Source of the DNA: Paracamarosporium sp. OC-R06-R3
Taxonomy: Eukaryota > Ascomycota > Dothideomycetes > Pleosporales > Didymosphaeriaceae
Reading direction: 5' to 3'
DNA length: 40,914 nucleotides
NCBI GenBank assembly: GCA_019828545.1
Contig: JACVRA010000377.1
Span: 1 to 40,914, forward strand
Shown one piece after another: positions 23,228-34,916 of this stretch (its first letter is position 1; each line of letters opens with the position of its first letter). Below the pieces are notes generated by a model. The model saw only the letters and a list, made by a program, of their open reading frames with translations. It did no database searches and was not told the DNA's origin. The translations under genes and the position numbers were made by a program.

Positions 23228-24806
23228 GGGATCAGCACTTGCTCCTCTCTTTCAGCTCGATTGGATTTCCATTAGGCGACCGTTCTTTGGGTACGAAAAA
23301 TGACCTACGATGCACGACTCATGAATTATACCCCTTCTCTACTTGTTTTCTCGGCGTTCGGATATAAGTTCAGCGTCATGTCTGCCAGCAGCACCTACCA
23401 CCCAGCACTGTTTCTTGGAAGGCGAAAGCTTCGCGAAGTCATTCGATAACGCAATCGTTGAGCTCACCTTGAAACATATGCATAATGGTGGGCAATATCG
23501 CTCACCTTTGACTCTTGGAACTAAATGCTGGATACTGGTTCACTCGACTACTGGACATCACATCCCACTGGGATACTAATACACGATATTTGAACTACCC
23601 TTGGCCACCCCTTCCTCTGCTAAATCTTTAGCGATTGCTTTTTGATGGATTTGGACTCTACCTTGGTGGAGGACTTACAACGAACGGTTTCCTAGTAGCA
23701 TCAATGGCTTTTTGCGATGGACAGGCTTGGATTGGACATATCGTGGCTGAGGAATGAATATGGCTCCAAGGGGCCCAAAAAGTTATGGTCATGGTTTTTT
23801 TTTCTCCTTCTTCTAATATAAAACTAGGCCAGCATGGCATAGGGAGCATATGTAGTCCAGGTGCTTGTCTATATCAGCAGCCCACTACAATTGGATTATT
23901 TATACTATGTGCTGGTGCTTTGCTTTGTGGTGATGTCGTGGTGAAGTAACGTGCTGTGTTTAGTGATATGTATGGAAGCTCGCGAGTGCAGTAGGTTGAG
24001 TAGAGGGCTCTTGTTGTTTCACATAACGTTCATGTTGGTTATACACACAACAGCGCAATGTGCTTCCTATACCACATATCCCTAAGCATCCACCATTCCA
24101 TTCACAATGCACTGAGCTGACGTCTCACTTTCACCTCATTCTCACTAATCATACCTTCTTTCTCTCCCTTCTCACCTCGCCCCACGACGTTGTGGAACTG
24201 GCATGTTTCGACTGAGATGTACTTTGGCTTGGAGTAATCTGGGGTTTTATTAAGATGATTCTGCAGATACGTACCGTGCCTGAATACGCATGGAGATTAT
24301 GATGTTATTGTACAGATTATAATGATGGCGTCTCGTTGGGCCTGTCATGCTTGTTTTTGTTGGGCACTTCAGACCACCGCTTGAACAAGTGCCCGTACGA
24401 GCACAATACCGGTTAATCCACCAAGTGCAAAGATATGAATGCGTTCTTGTCAGACGTCCACATTCACTAATAGACCCTCAGTCTGTGCACACCAGGGATT
24501 TGAGACATTCTCCCGTTCGGGAAAAGGATCTTACATAGCCTAGCTGAGTATAGTGAGGGCTTAAAGACACGGCAATACATTATTGATCTTGGTAAGAAAT
24601 GGCAAAAAAGGTATAGGGCATGTCTATTTGGAGTAGTAGAAGTCCGAATGCGCTGCATGCAAGGTGTTCGCACTTCACGCACGATTGATTGTTTTACATA
24701 GTATTAACGTAGGTTCTAAGCGCACAAGTCCGTCCTCGACTGAGTTCGAATCGCTATTCTGCAAAATCTCAAGCAGACGGCCTGAATGCATCAAGTAAAC
24801 ATGGTC
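23228..24806. other. Intergenic, no gene seen
   Basis: About 1.58 kb between the 3' ends of the large disordered gene (+) and the P450 remnant (-). It contains a T9 tract near 23,797 and is AT-richer than its flanks. Open frames here are under 80 codons with no family resemblance. I see no tRNA, no inverted repeat ends and no transposase fragment. Confidence 0.45.
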
Positions 24807-26452
24807 TTAATTGAAGTCCTCGGCAACAAGAGCTACCGCCTTGTTCGAGCCAGTAAGAACAACATTCCACATCTTCCCAGCCAGTTCACCTTTTCTGTGC
24901 GCAATTTCAACATCAACTTCAGAGTCCGGCGGCGGTACTGTGGCTTGCATGCCTGCATTCTGCGTAGTAGGACGCACCCAGGCACCACGCTTCGGTCTAA
25001 CATCAAAGCGCAGGACCATCAACGCAACGAAGGCAATGATTTCCGTGCTTGCAAAATGCCTCCCAGGACACAACGTGGAGCCGCCACCAAATCCGCGGAA
25101 TCCTACGGGGTTCAAACGCTTGGTACCGGTGCGAATGAAACGCTTGTGGTCGAAGTCGTCGACGCTATCGCCGTAGACTTTTCGCTCGCTGTGCTGCACG
25201 GGGCCAGGTATCATCAGCGTTCCGCCCTTTTTGAGCAGGTATTTACCATCCAGGAGGTGGTCTTCTTGGACTATACGGACTGACGTGCCTGTCCCGTGGA
25301 ACCGCAATACTTCTTGCAGTGTGGAAAGAAGAATTGGGCATGCTGTCTTGACCTCGGTCATGTCGATAGTGACGGTGTTACCGTCAAGTTTGCATAAGCG
25401 TTGGAGCTCGGAACGGCATTCCTCAAGGATCGCGGGTTCAGAAATGATGTGCCAAAGAACCCAGAATGCTGACGGAATGGTGTTCGTTAGGATTGCTACA
25501 GCTCCTCCTAGTTCGAACCTTGCGGTGTCTTCAATCGACACGCTGTAGTTCGCGCTATGCTTAAATCGCGCGCGAACAAGTTCTGAGCCCTGTTTGTAGT
25601 CGCCGTTGCCAAAGTAGGTTGTGAATGCCCCGACGACTTTTTCTCATCCTTGCACGGCTTCCTTCGCAAAGATGGAAGGTAGTCCTAGCAATAGTGTGAC
25701 GATTCCCGGTTCGAATTTGCTTTCTTCGTGTAAGTCATGATCGTGACAAGAGACCTCAGCTTGCTCATAGACTTACCCGAACGCTTCCAAGATCTCGGGA
25801 TCCTTGAAAGGATTTTTTGGCCCATACACAGCATCCGTGGTAGCCCGAGCAATCTGTCTGCGAACCCAATCATATAGCTTGAAATCCCCTGGTGTTTCCG
25901 ATTCCAGGGCATCCAGAAACCGACACACTTTCTGGACGGAAAGGCGATTCATGGCGTCGAGGTGGACTCTAGGTGTGACGGCCCCATGGATCGCCTTGTC
26001 GAACTCGATGACACAAGCGTGCTTTCCTACGCCCTCGATCTCCCTGTTTAAGATTTCCCTACCTGCTGCTGTCGCCCCCATGACGTTGATTGCCGCCCTC
26101 ACTTCAACTGGTGCAAAGTCGAGGACCCGCATCTGGCGTTGGACAACGGGGATAAGGCTCGTGGCATTGACAATATAGAGCCGCGAACCAGGGAGTCTCA
26201 ATGTGTAGATTGGAAGTTGATATTTGTCCCTGAGCACAGGGTTAGGACGAAGGCTTGCTTGAGCGAGCTCATGAGCGGACTCCTACCGGAGATCAGTGTA
26301 GAATTTGCCTTTCTTCGCCATGCCCAAAAGAGAGCTTATGAATGGGATTGATGTAGCAAGCGCCTTCGGTTCATTATCGTCGTGTGTGTACGCAAGTAAG
26401 AAGCGCAGAAAGACGTATGTAGCTGCAAGTGAGCAACGGCGATGGACACCAT
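24807..26452 (-). pseudogene. Decayed cytochrome P450 (premature stop, likely 5' frameshift)
   Basis: Coding segments: about 26452-26287, 26229-25777 and 25719-24807, with GT-AG introns of 57 nt each. Family marks: PTTQN-type C-terminal region, the EVLR helix-K motif (ExxR), an I-helix (ELGGAVAILTNT) and the heme-binding FGGGSTLCPGRHFA, whose Cys ligand is intact. This style (GGxxxCPGRxFA, short anchor, LRDKYQLP) recalls the CYP7/CYP8-like class of fungal P450s. Two lesions are visible. TGA at 25646-25644 interrupts the frame between AKEAVQG and EKVVGAF. At the 5' end the only suitable ATG (26452, MVSIAVAH) is one frame off from the LAATYVFLRFLLAYTH anchor that should follow. The rest reads cleanly, so decay is recent, or one or both lesions are sequencing errors. 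Substrate unknown. Confidence 0.85.
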
Positions 26453-26626
26453 TGCGAGCGTTGTTGTTGCTGTTTGTGTACCTGCAGCGTGGATTCCCGG
26501 TGAAAGATTGTGGGTGAGGGAAAAGAGCTGTGGGGATGAGGCGCTGCGTCCGCGCCTCACCGGGTTGCACGTTGCCCAGCCTTTGTCACGTGTTTCCGCC
26601 CTCGCACCAGTGAACGCTGTGTAACG

Positions 26627-27226
26627 TTGACGGTTGCAGCTGTCCTCTGCTTCCCGCTCGTTATACTGTGGAAGGTGTCAATCGGTCTGAGAAAGAAGCT
26701 GATACTTTCTTCTATCTTCAGCCTCGTCGCTTTTACCATGGCGATTACCGTTGTAAGGGGCAGCATCTTCGGTGGCGTGTACAAGACAATCGATGAAAAC
26801 AAGAGGAGGGACTTGAACGTCACTTGGGTATGGTTCTGGTTCTTCATTGAGTTCTCAGTTTGTAAGCCTATGGTTTCTCGTCATGTATTGCAAGACTGAT
26901 TGGACACAGCGTTTATCGTCGCATGTTTGGTCTCCTTCAGAGCGCTTTTTGCCCAGCGGGAGAGCAGAGCAGATGCAATCGAACACAGACGGCGTGAAGA
27001 ATCATTCCAAAAGAAGCAAGGGCGGTCAAGTGACAGAATGGGACTTCGGCGAAGGGCAAGATTGCTCCATGACAGTCTTTTAGAGTCGTTTAAGGATTCG
27101 GAAACTATCTCCGAGACAGGTCTCCCCATTCCAGAGTCGGGCAGATTCAGTCCTACATTTCTAACCGCTGTTGATATTGAAGGTTCGACGAAAGAGAACA
27201 AGGGTGGGTCAGCAGTTGAAGTCTAG
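26627..27226 (+). pseudogene. 3' remnant of a rhodopsin-like (PTH11-type) membrane protein gene
   Basis: Segments about 26627-26861 and 26910-27226, joined by a 48-nt GT-AG intron. The product has two hydrophobic helices near its start (VAAVLCFPLVILW; LSSIFSLVAFTMAITVV) separated by GLRKK, then WVWFWFFIEFSV continuing across the intron into FIVACLVSFRALFA. A charged tail of about 85 residues follows. This order matches the last three helices and cytosolic tail of the fungal rhodopsin-domain/PTH11-like family, which has seven helices and about 350-400 residues. Roughly the first 180-190 residues are missing. The frame closes upstream at TGA 26537-26539, and no ATG precedes the first helix; the first in-frame ATG lies inside helix two. 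It abuts the 5' end of the P450 remnant. Confidence 0.7.
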
Positions 27227-27628
27227 TTAGTTGAAACAGAGCGACTGGTAGACGCCACTGTGCACGAGAATGACGAATATAACAAGGTTGGTAAGGTTTG
27301 AGGTGTTCAGGGTAAGATGAAACTGGAGAGTAAGAATATGGATTGGTCGCCGGAACTACCGAAATCCTAGCTTAGAAGCGTCTATTTTTCATGGCAAAAC
27401 CTCCCAGATATATCCAGCACGTTTATTGGGAAGAAGGGTTCAGAGCAAAAGGTGTGGTGACGGGTATTGTGACAAAATAGACACCGAAATGACAGCGCGG
27501 ACGAACAAATTCAAGATAAAGTCAAGGAATTGTATTGACGAAGTCTCAAAAAGGCTAACACAGAAAGGTACTACGCGACCAACGCCATCATGCTTCCAAC
27601 CCTACAAATAAGGTATCTTTGCCACTTG
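27227..27628. other. Convergent 3' regions
   Basis: This 402-nt gap lies between the stops of the rhodopsin-like remnant (+) and the peptidase gene (-). No gene is seen; one 61-codon frame (27426-27611) has no resemblance to anything. Confidence 0.45.
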
Positions 27629-29337
27629 CTAAGTGTGGTGTCTTCCCCAGTGGAGAGTGCGAAAGGGGTTCTCCTTGGCACTACAAATAGTACCTTCTGG
27701 AGGCAGAGACCCATCCTTGAAATACGCCTTGACGAAATCTTGCGTGCAAGTCGAAAAGGCAGACGTTGTCGTATGCCCGACGCTGTCCTGCTCAAGCAGC
27801 CTTGCCCCTCCAAACTTTTTCACCATCTTCTGTGCACTTCGCAGGGGGGTCATGGGGTCAAGTTTCGTGCTGAGGAACAGTATCGGGTTGCTAGTGTTAT
27901 TCGTACCTAGATCGCCTGTCGATATTTGGGACACAGGTGCTTTGATGGCAAGTTTACGACAGACAACGGCAGTACTTGCAGCCATGAATTCGCCTAGGTA
28001 TGAAGATGTGTTGTACAGAGTGTTTGCGTACGACACGAAAGACTCAAAAGAAGAGAGATTGAAGCGGTTGTCGGCGTCATTGCAGGCGATGAAGAAACGC
28101 GCTTCGACATTCTCCGGCTCTACAGGCATTTCTCGTGGACACAAATCATTGAGCAGGCCGTCTTTACTACTCTGTGCAATGAGTTTTCTGCTCCCTTGCT
28201 CTAATTTCACTAGTATTCTCGCGAGTAATTTGAAGTAAGCGTTGGGAAAGAGAACAGCGGTATATACCAACTGCTTGAAATAGTGTATGGTAAAGGCAAA
28301 AGAGCCATCGCTGAACGTTACGCATATTGGCGATAAATCTAACTCGGATTTGATGGCGCGAAAGCGAGTTTTCATGGCAAAAACGGATTTGTCCCAAAAA
28401 TCGCAAAGATAATAGCCAGCTTCCGAACAAAAGGAGAAAAAGGTTTCGACGGCTTCGTCGGCGTCGGCAAGGTCGGTGAGCCATTTGCCTTGGTAGTAAT
28501 CCTCTGCGTCCATAACGCCGTCAAGAACCAAGCGACCCACACGGCGCGGGAAACGATCTGCAAAAGTCGCCCCCAAGATAGTGCCATATGAACCACCGTA
28601 GTACCACAGTTGTGAATTTGATGGGTCTTCTCCTTTAGACTTGGCGAGTAGGTACGTATAATGCAGCATATCAGAGGCCGTGGCAACAGTGTTGGCGTAC
28701 TTTGCCTTTGACTTCTTTCCGCTATGAGCCTGACTGCACCGGGTGCCGAATATCCCAGCCTCATTCCACGTTTCCATCAGCGCCGCGGTATTATCAATCT
28801 CTGTTGGCAGAGGAAAATCCTTGTAGTTTGTTTCAGACCTCACCGGAAAACAGGAGAGATCCGGGCCAGAATTGTTCACGCCACGGGGATCGAAGCCAAC
28901 GATGTTATGTTGTAAACCAAGCATCTGCTGCAAGGTTCTAATATTATTTCGTACCCATTCGATGCCGGAAGAGCCAGGCCCACCCGGGTTCACTAGGATA
29001 TCCTGAGTATCTTCCGAAGGTATTTCTGCACTTGATTTGATGAAAGCAATTCCAACCGTGCCCACGGACAAATCTTCGTAATCGAGCGGCACTTCCAGAA
29101 CCGTACACGTGAAGTAGTAAAAGCAAGGCGTCCATTGGAACTCAGGTGACGGTTTGAGCTAGACAAGCTTCATGTCAGCCTGTGAATCAGTGAGCGAAGA
29201 CGGAATTGAAAAACATATACCGAGTCAAAGCTGTGTATCATCCTATTGTCCAATGGATTCTGAAATGGGGTAGGCGTAGCGAGTACGAATGGGACAGCGG
29301 CTAGCGCTGAGACCATCGTGATAGTCGGGTATCTCAT
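27629..29337 (-). CDS. Secreted alpha/beta-hydrolase peptidase, S33 / TAP-like
   Basis: Exons 29337-29221 and 29158-27629 give 548 residues. The 62-nt intron (GTATAT, branch CTGAC, TCTAG) is phase 0. The ATG at 29337 opens a signal peptide (MRYPTITMVSALAAVPFVLA). Relatives (Streptomyces tripeptidyl aminopeptidase, SlpD/E, fungal TAP-like enzymes) remove short peptides from N-termini. Landmarks: VLEVPLDYED near 55-65, oxyanion segment NPGGPGSSG (about 96-104), DPRG, nucleophile Ser229 in GGSYGT, acid Asp473 in STKLDPMTP and His501 in DSVGHTT. The catalytic triad is therefore complete. The Cys-containing C-terminal cap region corresponds to the TAP C-terminal domain. Likely acts outside the cell or in the secretory route; the true substrate is unknown, and an esterase role cannot be excluded. 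Confidence 0.92.
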
Positions 29338-30048
29338 GATGAAAGACAGCGATGAATAAGAAGAGAGGATAGGAGAGTTGACGCAGGGTAAAAAAGATGC
29401 TGAGATACCGACCACCCACTCGCTGCGGTGAAAGCGACGTGGTAGTGGAGTCGTCAAAAAGGCAAGCCATGAAGCTGGCATATGACTCTGGCTCAGGAGG
29501 AGGAAGGTACGGCCAGCCCGCGACTGCTACACCAAGGCCACCCAGTTGCACCATGACTTCGAAAACAACAACGAGGAGCCAGGGACTCTCTCGTCTCCAG
29601 TTGACCGCACTCGCGTATGATACCAGAACCCGTGAAGACATTGGCGGCAGCTATCACTACTTCTACCCTCATCTCTTGGTCATTTTCGGCATCACTATCT
29701 CCAGCTAATGTGTTCTTTATTAGGTTTGCCACTTCCCAGAACGAAGCATTTCGCTTCTACCTTTAATTTATATCGACTGACGAATATTCCACCTTCTATC
29801 ATGATGACAATCCCCGTGGAAACGTGTAGTAATCGATAGTATTAAGTAGGTGGGCTGATGCCTCATACATCCCAAAAGGTCACACCCGATTCGTCTATGT
29901 GCATTAGCATCTGCACGCGCTGCTACTCACGGGCAGGCCCGACACCCCCGACACCCCCGCCGCACACATGTTCGTGTTCCAATGCGAGAAGCCGACCTCA
30001 GTACATATATATACGTGAATATCCTCAACAGACGCAGGGTATCCCATC
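29338..30048. promoter_or_regulatory. Peptidase promoter and MON1 3' region
   Basis: About 710 nt. It holds an 8-9-nt C-rich tandem (cccgacacc-like, about 29,938-29,962) and an ATATATAT tract near 30,003-30,012. No gene is supported; frames at 29397-29708 and 29493-29732 run opposite each other without family resemblance. Confidence 0.4.
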
Positions 30049-32459
30049 CTAGAAGACGGCTCCTCCAATGATAAACACCCGCTCCTCCTCTCTCCGCACC
30101 CACTGCACCACCTGATTCGCTGCCACGGCCAACGCCTGCCTGCTCGCCGTGCCCGGCGCAACAGCATACAGCTCGAACAACGGCGTGCTCCACGCCAGGC
30201 AATTGTAACTCGCGCTCATCTCGTAGTGCACCTTCAAGCTCGTCGGCTTGTTGTGCAAGTGCGCGTGCAAAAGGGCATACAGCGTCATCAAGCGGCGGCG
30301 CTCGACGGGGCCGGGGAAATCCGGAGATAGCGAGGGCATGCAGAATTGCACGTTTCCCCTGCTCTTGTAGAGGAAGTGGCGGAGAACGGTGCCGGGAACA
30401 ACGTCTGTGGTGCGGGGGCGGCCCTGGCGGACGGCCGTGCGCACCCATTTGATACCGCCATTGCGCTGCAATTGCTGTGTATTGCGGACGCGTTAGCTGA
30501 GATCCATGTCGATAGGGGTAGGGAACAGCGAAAGGCCGAGAACTGAGGCCAAGGCCGGTCTGCTGATGTGGGCTATGTCCGCGGTTGCCCCGTGGTCGAC
30601 GCGGAGGGTCGGACACGGCGCGGGATCTCGCCGGGTCCGATCCCCTACCCATTACATCTTCCATTCCGCGTCATCAAATCCCGCTCCATGGAATCCTCTT
30701 GACTCGAGCCTAATCCTTCATCTGAAGGCTAGGGCGTAGGGGTAGACGAAAATCGCGCGGTATTCGCCCGGTATTCATTCCGTAGTGGGACGAGGGGAAT
30801 CGAAAAGACGGTACTCACCTCAACTAACTCATCTCTCATCCCTCTCATTTCGAAGAAACCCTCCTTCTCCGCACTAATAAGCAAGATGGCCACTTCGTCC
30901 GGATCTCCTTCCCTGCTTTTGGGCCGTTCCTGCATCTGCTCGCTTGGATGCTCCAGGTCCAAAAAGCTGACGTACATGTACAAATAACCAGTGTTATTGA
31001 AACCTGGCAGACACAAGGGAATCCAGTTCTCTCCGCCCCCGGCTTTCACGCTGCCAGCCTCAAAGAGCATGTTGAAGATTAAATGGAGATCCCCAGGATG
31101 AAGGGAGTGTTTCTTCGGTCGTACAACGGAAACAAGTTTCCCTGATGCCACGATCAGACCGTAGAGCAAGTTCGGCGAGCGTGTTTTCAACAAAGTGTTG
31201 TTGATCGTCTGCCGATGTGATTTTCGTAGCTTGAGGCATTCGAGAGCTCCAAGCAGTGTTGATGGCGAACCTCGGGTGAAGCCATCTGCCAAAGCAGACA
31301 ATAAAGTTTCAGTACCTTGGAGAGGTCGCCGTAAGTCGTAGTTTGCACGCACAGCGAACATGCGCTGCATGGAGGGGAGTGTGAGGGTCGAGAGGATCTG
31401 CATATATAACGCATCAAGCTGAGCCCGTAGCTGAGCATCGCTTTCTGGGAGGCGGGTTATGGCAACGAGGTTGAGCGGTCCTTTCGACATGACTACGAAT
31501 CGCACATCGCCAGCCGTAAAGCCTCGCAGGGTATCGTCGGTGGACTGGTAAAAGGAGATGATGGTCTGCACGACGCCGATGTAGTTCGTAATGAGCTGAT
31601 CATCGCCATGTCGACTGTATATGGGCTTTCCCGCAGAAGATAAGATGAGGAAGTGCTTTAGCTTGGCGCGCCATGTTTTCATGATTGATTCTATATAGCT
31701 ATCAGCGCAAGTCCTACTCGCATCCTCTACATACATGAGCAAGAGTGTGTGCCGCTGACCTTCATTTGACCCATCTAATGCCATCTCATCGATGTCCTCA
31801 AATTCTCTCGCGAACTCTTGTTCAAAAGCGGGATCTGGTGCGAACATGCTCTCTGCATCGTGAGTGTGCTGTCCTAATGACGTGAGAAGCGTCTTCTCGT
31901 GGTCTCCCATGCCTTCGCCTAGCATGCTCTCCATGTCTAGCCCATTGTCTACAGCGGGTACAACACTCCTTATGCTTGCGCTATCCTCTGCATCGCTGGT
32001 GTTTCTTGACGAGCCGAGATTCAAGCCAAAATATGACCGCGTTTTCGGGGCGCGTGCGGGACTTTCTGCTCTCGACTCGTTCTGATGGTTTACGGAATCT
32101 GCAAAGGAGAGTTGGGTTGTTGCTTTGGAAACCAATCGCGGTCTTGAAGGCGCTGTAGAGTGCGAAGTCGAGGGCCGCGAGGATGAATCAAGAAGATTTA
32201 GGTTTGGGCGCGGGGGCAGCGGTGGCGGCGTTCCTTCTCTTGAGACGGCAGATGCGAGCGACAGCCCCGAAGCAGACGTTTTTCTTGAAACACTGTTTAT
32301 GATGTTAATCGTGGGGTTTGCGAAATCTTGTTGCTCGACATTGTCGCTCATCTTGGGCGCGGGCGCCGGTGAGCTTGCAGCATCGGATTTGGGGCTTTCC
32401 GAAATTGCAGATGGCTCGGCGGAAGGCGCTTCCGGCATGTCGGCGGCATCTGCGGTCAT
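30049..32459 (-). CDS. MON1: Vacuolar fusion protein Mon1
   Basis: Exons 32459-30819 and 30474-30049 give 688 residues. Mon1 with Ccz1 is the guanine-exchange factor that activates the Rab7 protein Ypt7 on late endosomes and vacuoles, needed for vacuole fusion and autophagy. Residues 1-230 are disordered and Ser/Pro-rich, as in other fungal Mon1 proteins. The longin core begins with LKHFLILSSAGKPIYSRHGDD and continues through TNYIGVVQTIISFYQ and SKGPLNLVAITRL. Further matches are NLLYGLIVASGKLVSVVRPKKHSLHPGD and LPGFNNTGYLYMYVSFL. Exon 2 starts QLQRNGG and carries VPGTVLRHFLYKSRGNVQF and the terminal REEERVFIIGGAVF. The two exons together cover the whole protein. An in-frame ATG at 32438 is an alternative start. 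The intron (344 nt) is far longer than others here. Confidence 0.96.
30475..30818 (-). other. Unusually long MON1 intron (344 nt)
   Basis: The donor is GTGAGT, and the acceptor ACACAG is preceded by CTAAC at a normal branch distance. Exons on both sides match Mon1 without a gap (MRDELVE then QLQRNGG), so no extra coding exon is expected inside. Every other intron in the window is 45-98 nt. Confidence 0.8.
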
Positions 32460-32864
32460 CGAAGGTATAGTCTATAGGGCGTAAAGCGAGCTTTTTGGGT
32501 CGTTTGTTGCGACATGGTGCAGTTGGCGAAGCATCAGCGACATCGTGACATGACGTGCATCTCGAGACAGCACAGACCAGCTGCAGTCCGCGTATTGACC
32601 AATCGTACTAATTCACTCTGCGGGACCGTGCCAGCAAGATTTCCCCTCCACGATCGTGCTAATGAAGAATTTTCGTATTGGTAGAAACGCTACAAGAATG
32701 TAAAGTGCGGTTTATCACCAGAGAGCGCAGCACTTGGCTCAGGTTACAGCTTCCTTTGGCATGTCCTTATCGAGAGAGGTAATAACATAAGGCCCTATCA
32801 AATCGTAACTCATTCTTTCCTTAAATACAAACTTTTCAAGGACTCGTAAATTGTCCCTCAGCAC
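32460..32864. promoter_or_regulatory. MON1 promoter and PRISE-reductase 3' region
   Basis: This 405-nt gap separates two minus-strand genes. No gene, repeat or clear TATA box is seen. Confidence 0.4.
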
Positions 32865-34195
32865 CTACTTCCTCTTCGGCAACACGCCGCCGTCCTCCAA
32901 TTCCACAAATACCTCTTTCAGATTCTCCCACGAATCTTGATAACCAGTCCACCCACACTTCCTCGCCTTGCTCATACTGATCACAAGATCAAAATTTCTC
33001 CCCAACACAAATCCCAAGAACCCCCACGTCGCCTTCTCAAGCGCACTCTTGTCCAGGCCCTCTCTGTCTGCGACCTTCGCCCATGCAGCCCTCACATTAT
33101 CGCGCTGAGACCACTTGATTAGATCGACTTGCTGGTCGACCTGGCTCTGCTCCGTGACCCCGTGACCCTTCAGTCCAAGTTCTTCTGCGCGGGTAGAAAC
33201 GGGTGGGTTGTTTGCTAGTGGGCTGGACGATGACTGCGAGGTGGGAAGGTCGGATTGGACGAGGCCGAGCTTGGATGCCATATCCGTTATGTCACCCTTG
33301 TCGCCGACCTTCCTCCCTGCAAATTGGTCCGACTTAACTTTGAGGTTGAAGTGAGACGCAACCTTTGGCCAGATATTTTGCCAGCTCTCCACATCCCCAT
33401 TCACCACATTAAACGCCTGGTTCGCCACTCGTGGTTCCAAGGCAGCCCATGCGCAGAATTCTGCGTGGAGTTTGGAGGACGTGAAGCTGTCGAACTTGGT
33501 GTAGAAGTCCGGGGAACCGGGGAATACAAGGTCCTGCCCTAGCTCCTTGCTGACGATGGAGTATAGTGCGGTCGCAGTGGCAAGGTTCATAAAGTTTCCT
33601 GTTGCGTATCCGATAACATCATTCGGGTAGGTCACCACCCACTCCTTATTTCGTTCTTCACAGAACTTGTGTAGGATATTCTGCTGGTTATAATAGAAGT
33701 TCGGGGGCCACTGCTCTCCCGTGAGCCAGGGGTCGTCCTCCGTCATAGGGTTCTTAGGTGCGCCGAGATGAACACCATACTGCTTAGCTCCCGTGACCAG
33801 AATGATTCTCTTTACGTCATCAATGGCGCCGGTCTTCGTGAGTGCTTGCAGAAAATTGTCGAGCATGGCGCCGTTGACATCCCAGTTCTCTTGCTCGGAG
33901 TCCTTCTGAAGGTAGGCAGCGAAGAAAATATACTCTGCGCGCACGTTTTGAAGGTCCTTTGCCATATCCTCGGCGCTGGAAGTTAGATTGATGTGGTTGT
34001 GTATTACATTGTCAGGGTAGTCCTCTTTCTGGCTTCTTGAAAGAGCGTGCACCGAAGACCATTGTTGTGCATGCTTGCTGAGTTCAAACACAATCTCGCG
34101 GCCAAGGATACCTAGGTCATGTGAGCAGCCCGGTAGCAAGCGGGAGGGTGATTTGGGAGAATACCTGTGGCGCCTGTGACAATAGCTGAAGGCAT
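32865..34195 (-). CDS. PRISE-type NAD(P)H enone reductase (SDR)
   Basis: Exons 34195-34165 (only 31 nt) and 34111-32865 give 425 residues; the intron is 53 nt and phase 1. The tiny first exon supplies MPSAIVTGAT, and the split Gly completes the dinucleotide-binding GATGILG motif at residues 8-14. This is the family of progesterone 5-beta-reductase and iridoid synthase, which reduce activated C=C bonds with NADPH. Family landmarks: RIILVTGAKQY with Lys120 (the family's conserved Lys), DDPWL, PNFYYNQQNIL with Tyr150/151 (the catalytic Tyr position), and RPN-like TYPNDVIGYATGN. Later sequence (QAFNVVNGDVESWQNIWPKVA) is also typical. Fungal members are often annotated as SirQ-like or NAD-dependent epimerases; the substrate here cannot be told from sequence. 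No other biosynthetic genes are adjacent. Probably cytosolic, as no targeting signal is seen. Confidence 0.92.
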
Positions 34196-34916
34196 GATGT
34201 ATTCAAATGTGGATGTAGGTGATTAGGGGGGGTGAGCGATGTCTGCAAGTGAAAATGACTGCTAGTGCATGTATAATTGTGGATATTTGAGGATGATCAT
34301 GGCTTCATATGAACGAGACCCTATGACGTAGAACGATGCAATTATAATCCCACGACTAGTCATACAACCAAAACATCGTATAGTTGCTCCATTGCTAAGC
34401 GGAATTATTTTGAGCTTCCTGTTTATGATTCGAGGATTCTGTTGCTCTTCTATGACAGGCGATATAGTCGTACAAAACACTAGCATACTCCTTCCTCCCT
34501 TTGCGTGTACTTTTATAAGTGTTGCGGTGTTTTCGACGTCGGCAATGGTCCCAGTCCCAGCCACAAAGGCAGAATGCTTGTTCTGATTGGAGTCCTACGC
34601 CAAAGTCGACGCTCGACATTTGATCGATTTGGTACCAGGTGAATAAAGTCCTTCATTGGGAGACACCTTCGTACACTTGTTGTCTCAGCTGTGGAACATG
34701 TCAACACGAATCGTCCGTGCATGCGTCAAACACCAAACGGCATGAGGTTTTCATCCCTGCTCTTCCCTGCCTGTCGTTGTTTGACTGAGACATTTGGACA
34801 CATGTAACCTCGATCATCTCGATTGGCCACGTGCTGTCATCCCCTGGATCGGCAGCCCGAGTCGCGCACAGGGCCACATGGCTTTGCGACTCTGACTCGA
34901 CTTTGAATCGACCTCG
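34196..34916. promoter_or_regulatory. PRISE-reductase promoter and 3' region of the small mitochondrial gene
   Basis: About 720 nt without a supported gene. The frames at 34262-34564 and 34395-34619 on the minus strand lack family resemblance. Confidence 0.4.

Noticed and set aside
24807..29337. Possible secondary-metabolite cluster (P450, rhodopsin-like protein, peptidase)
   Set aside because: There is no backbone enzyme, transporter or regulator, and the P450 and membrane protein are broken; the neighbours are unrelated.
29927..30664. 245-codon minus-strand frame
   Set aside because: It runs through the MON1 second exon in the wrong frame and into the long intron; Mon1 identity settles the frame.
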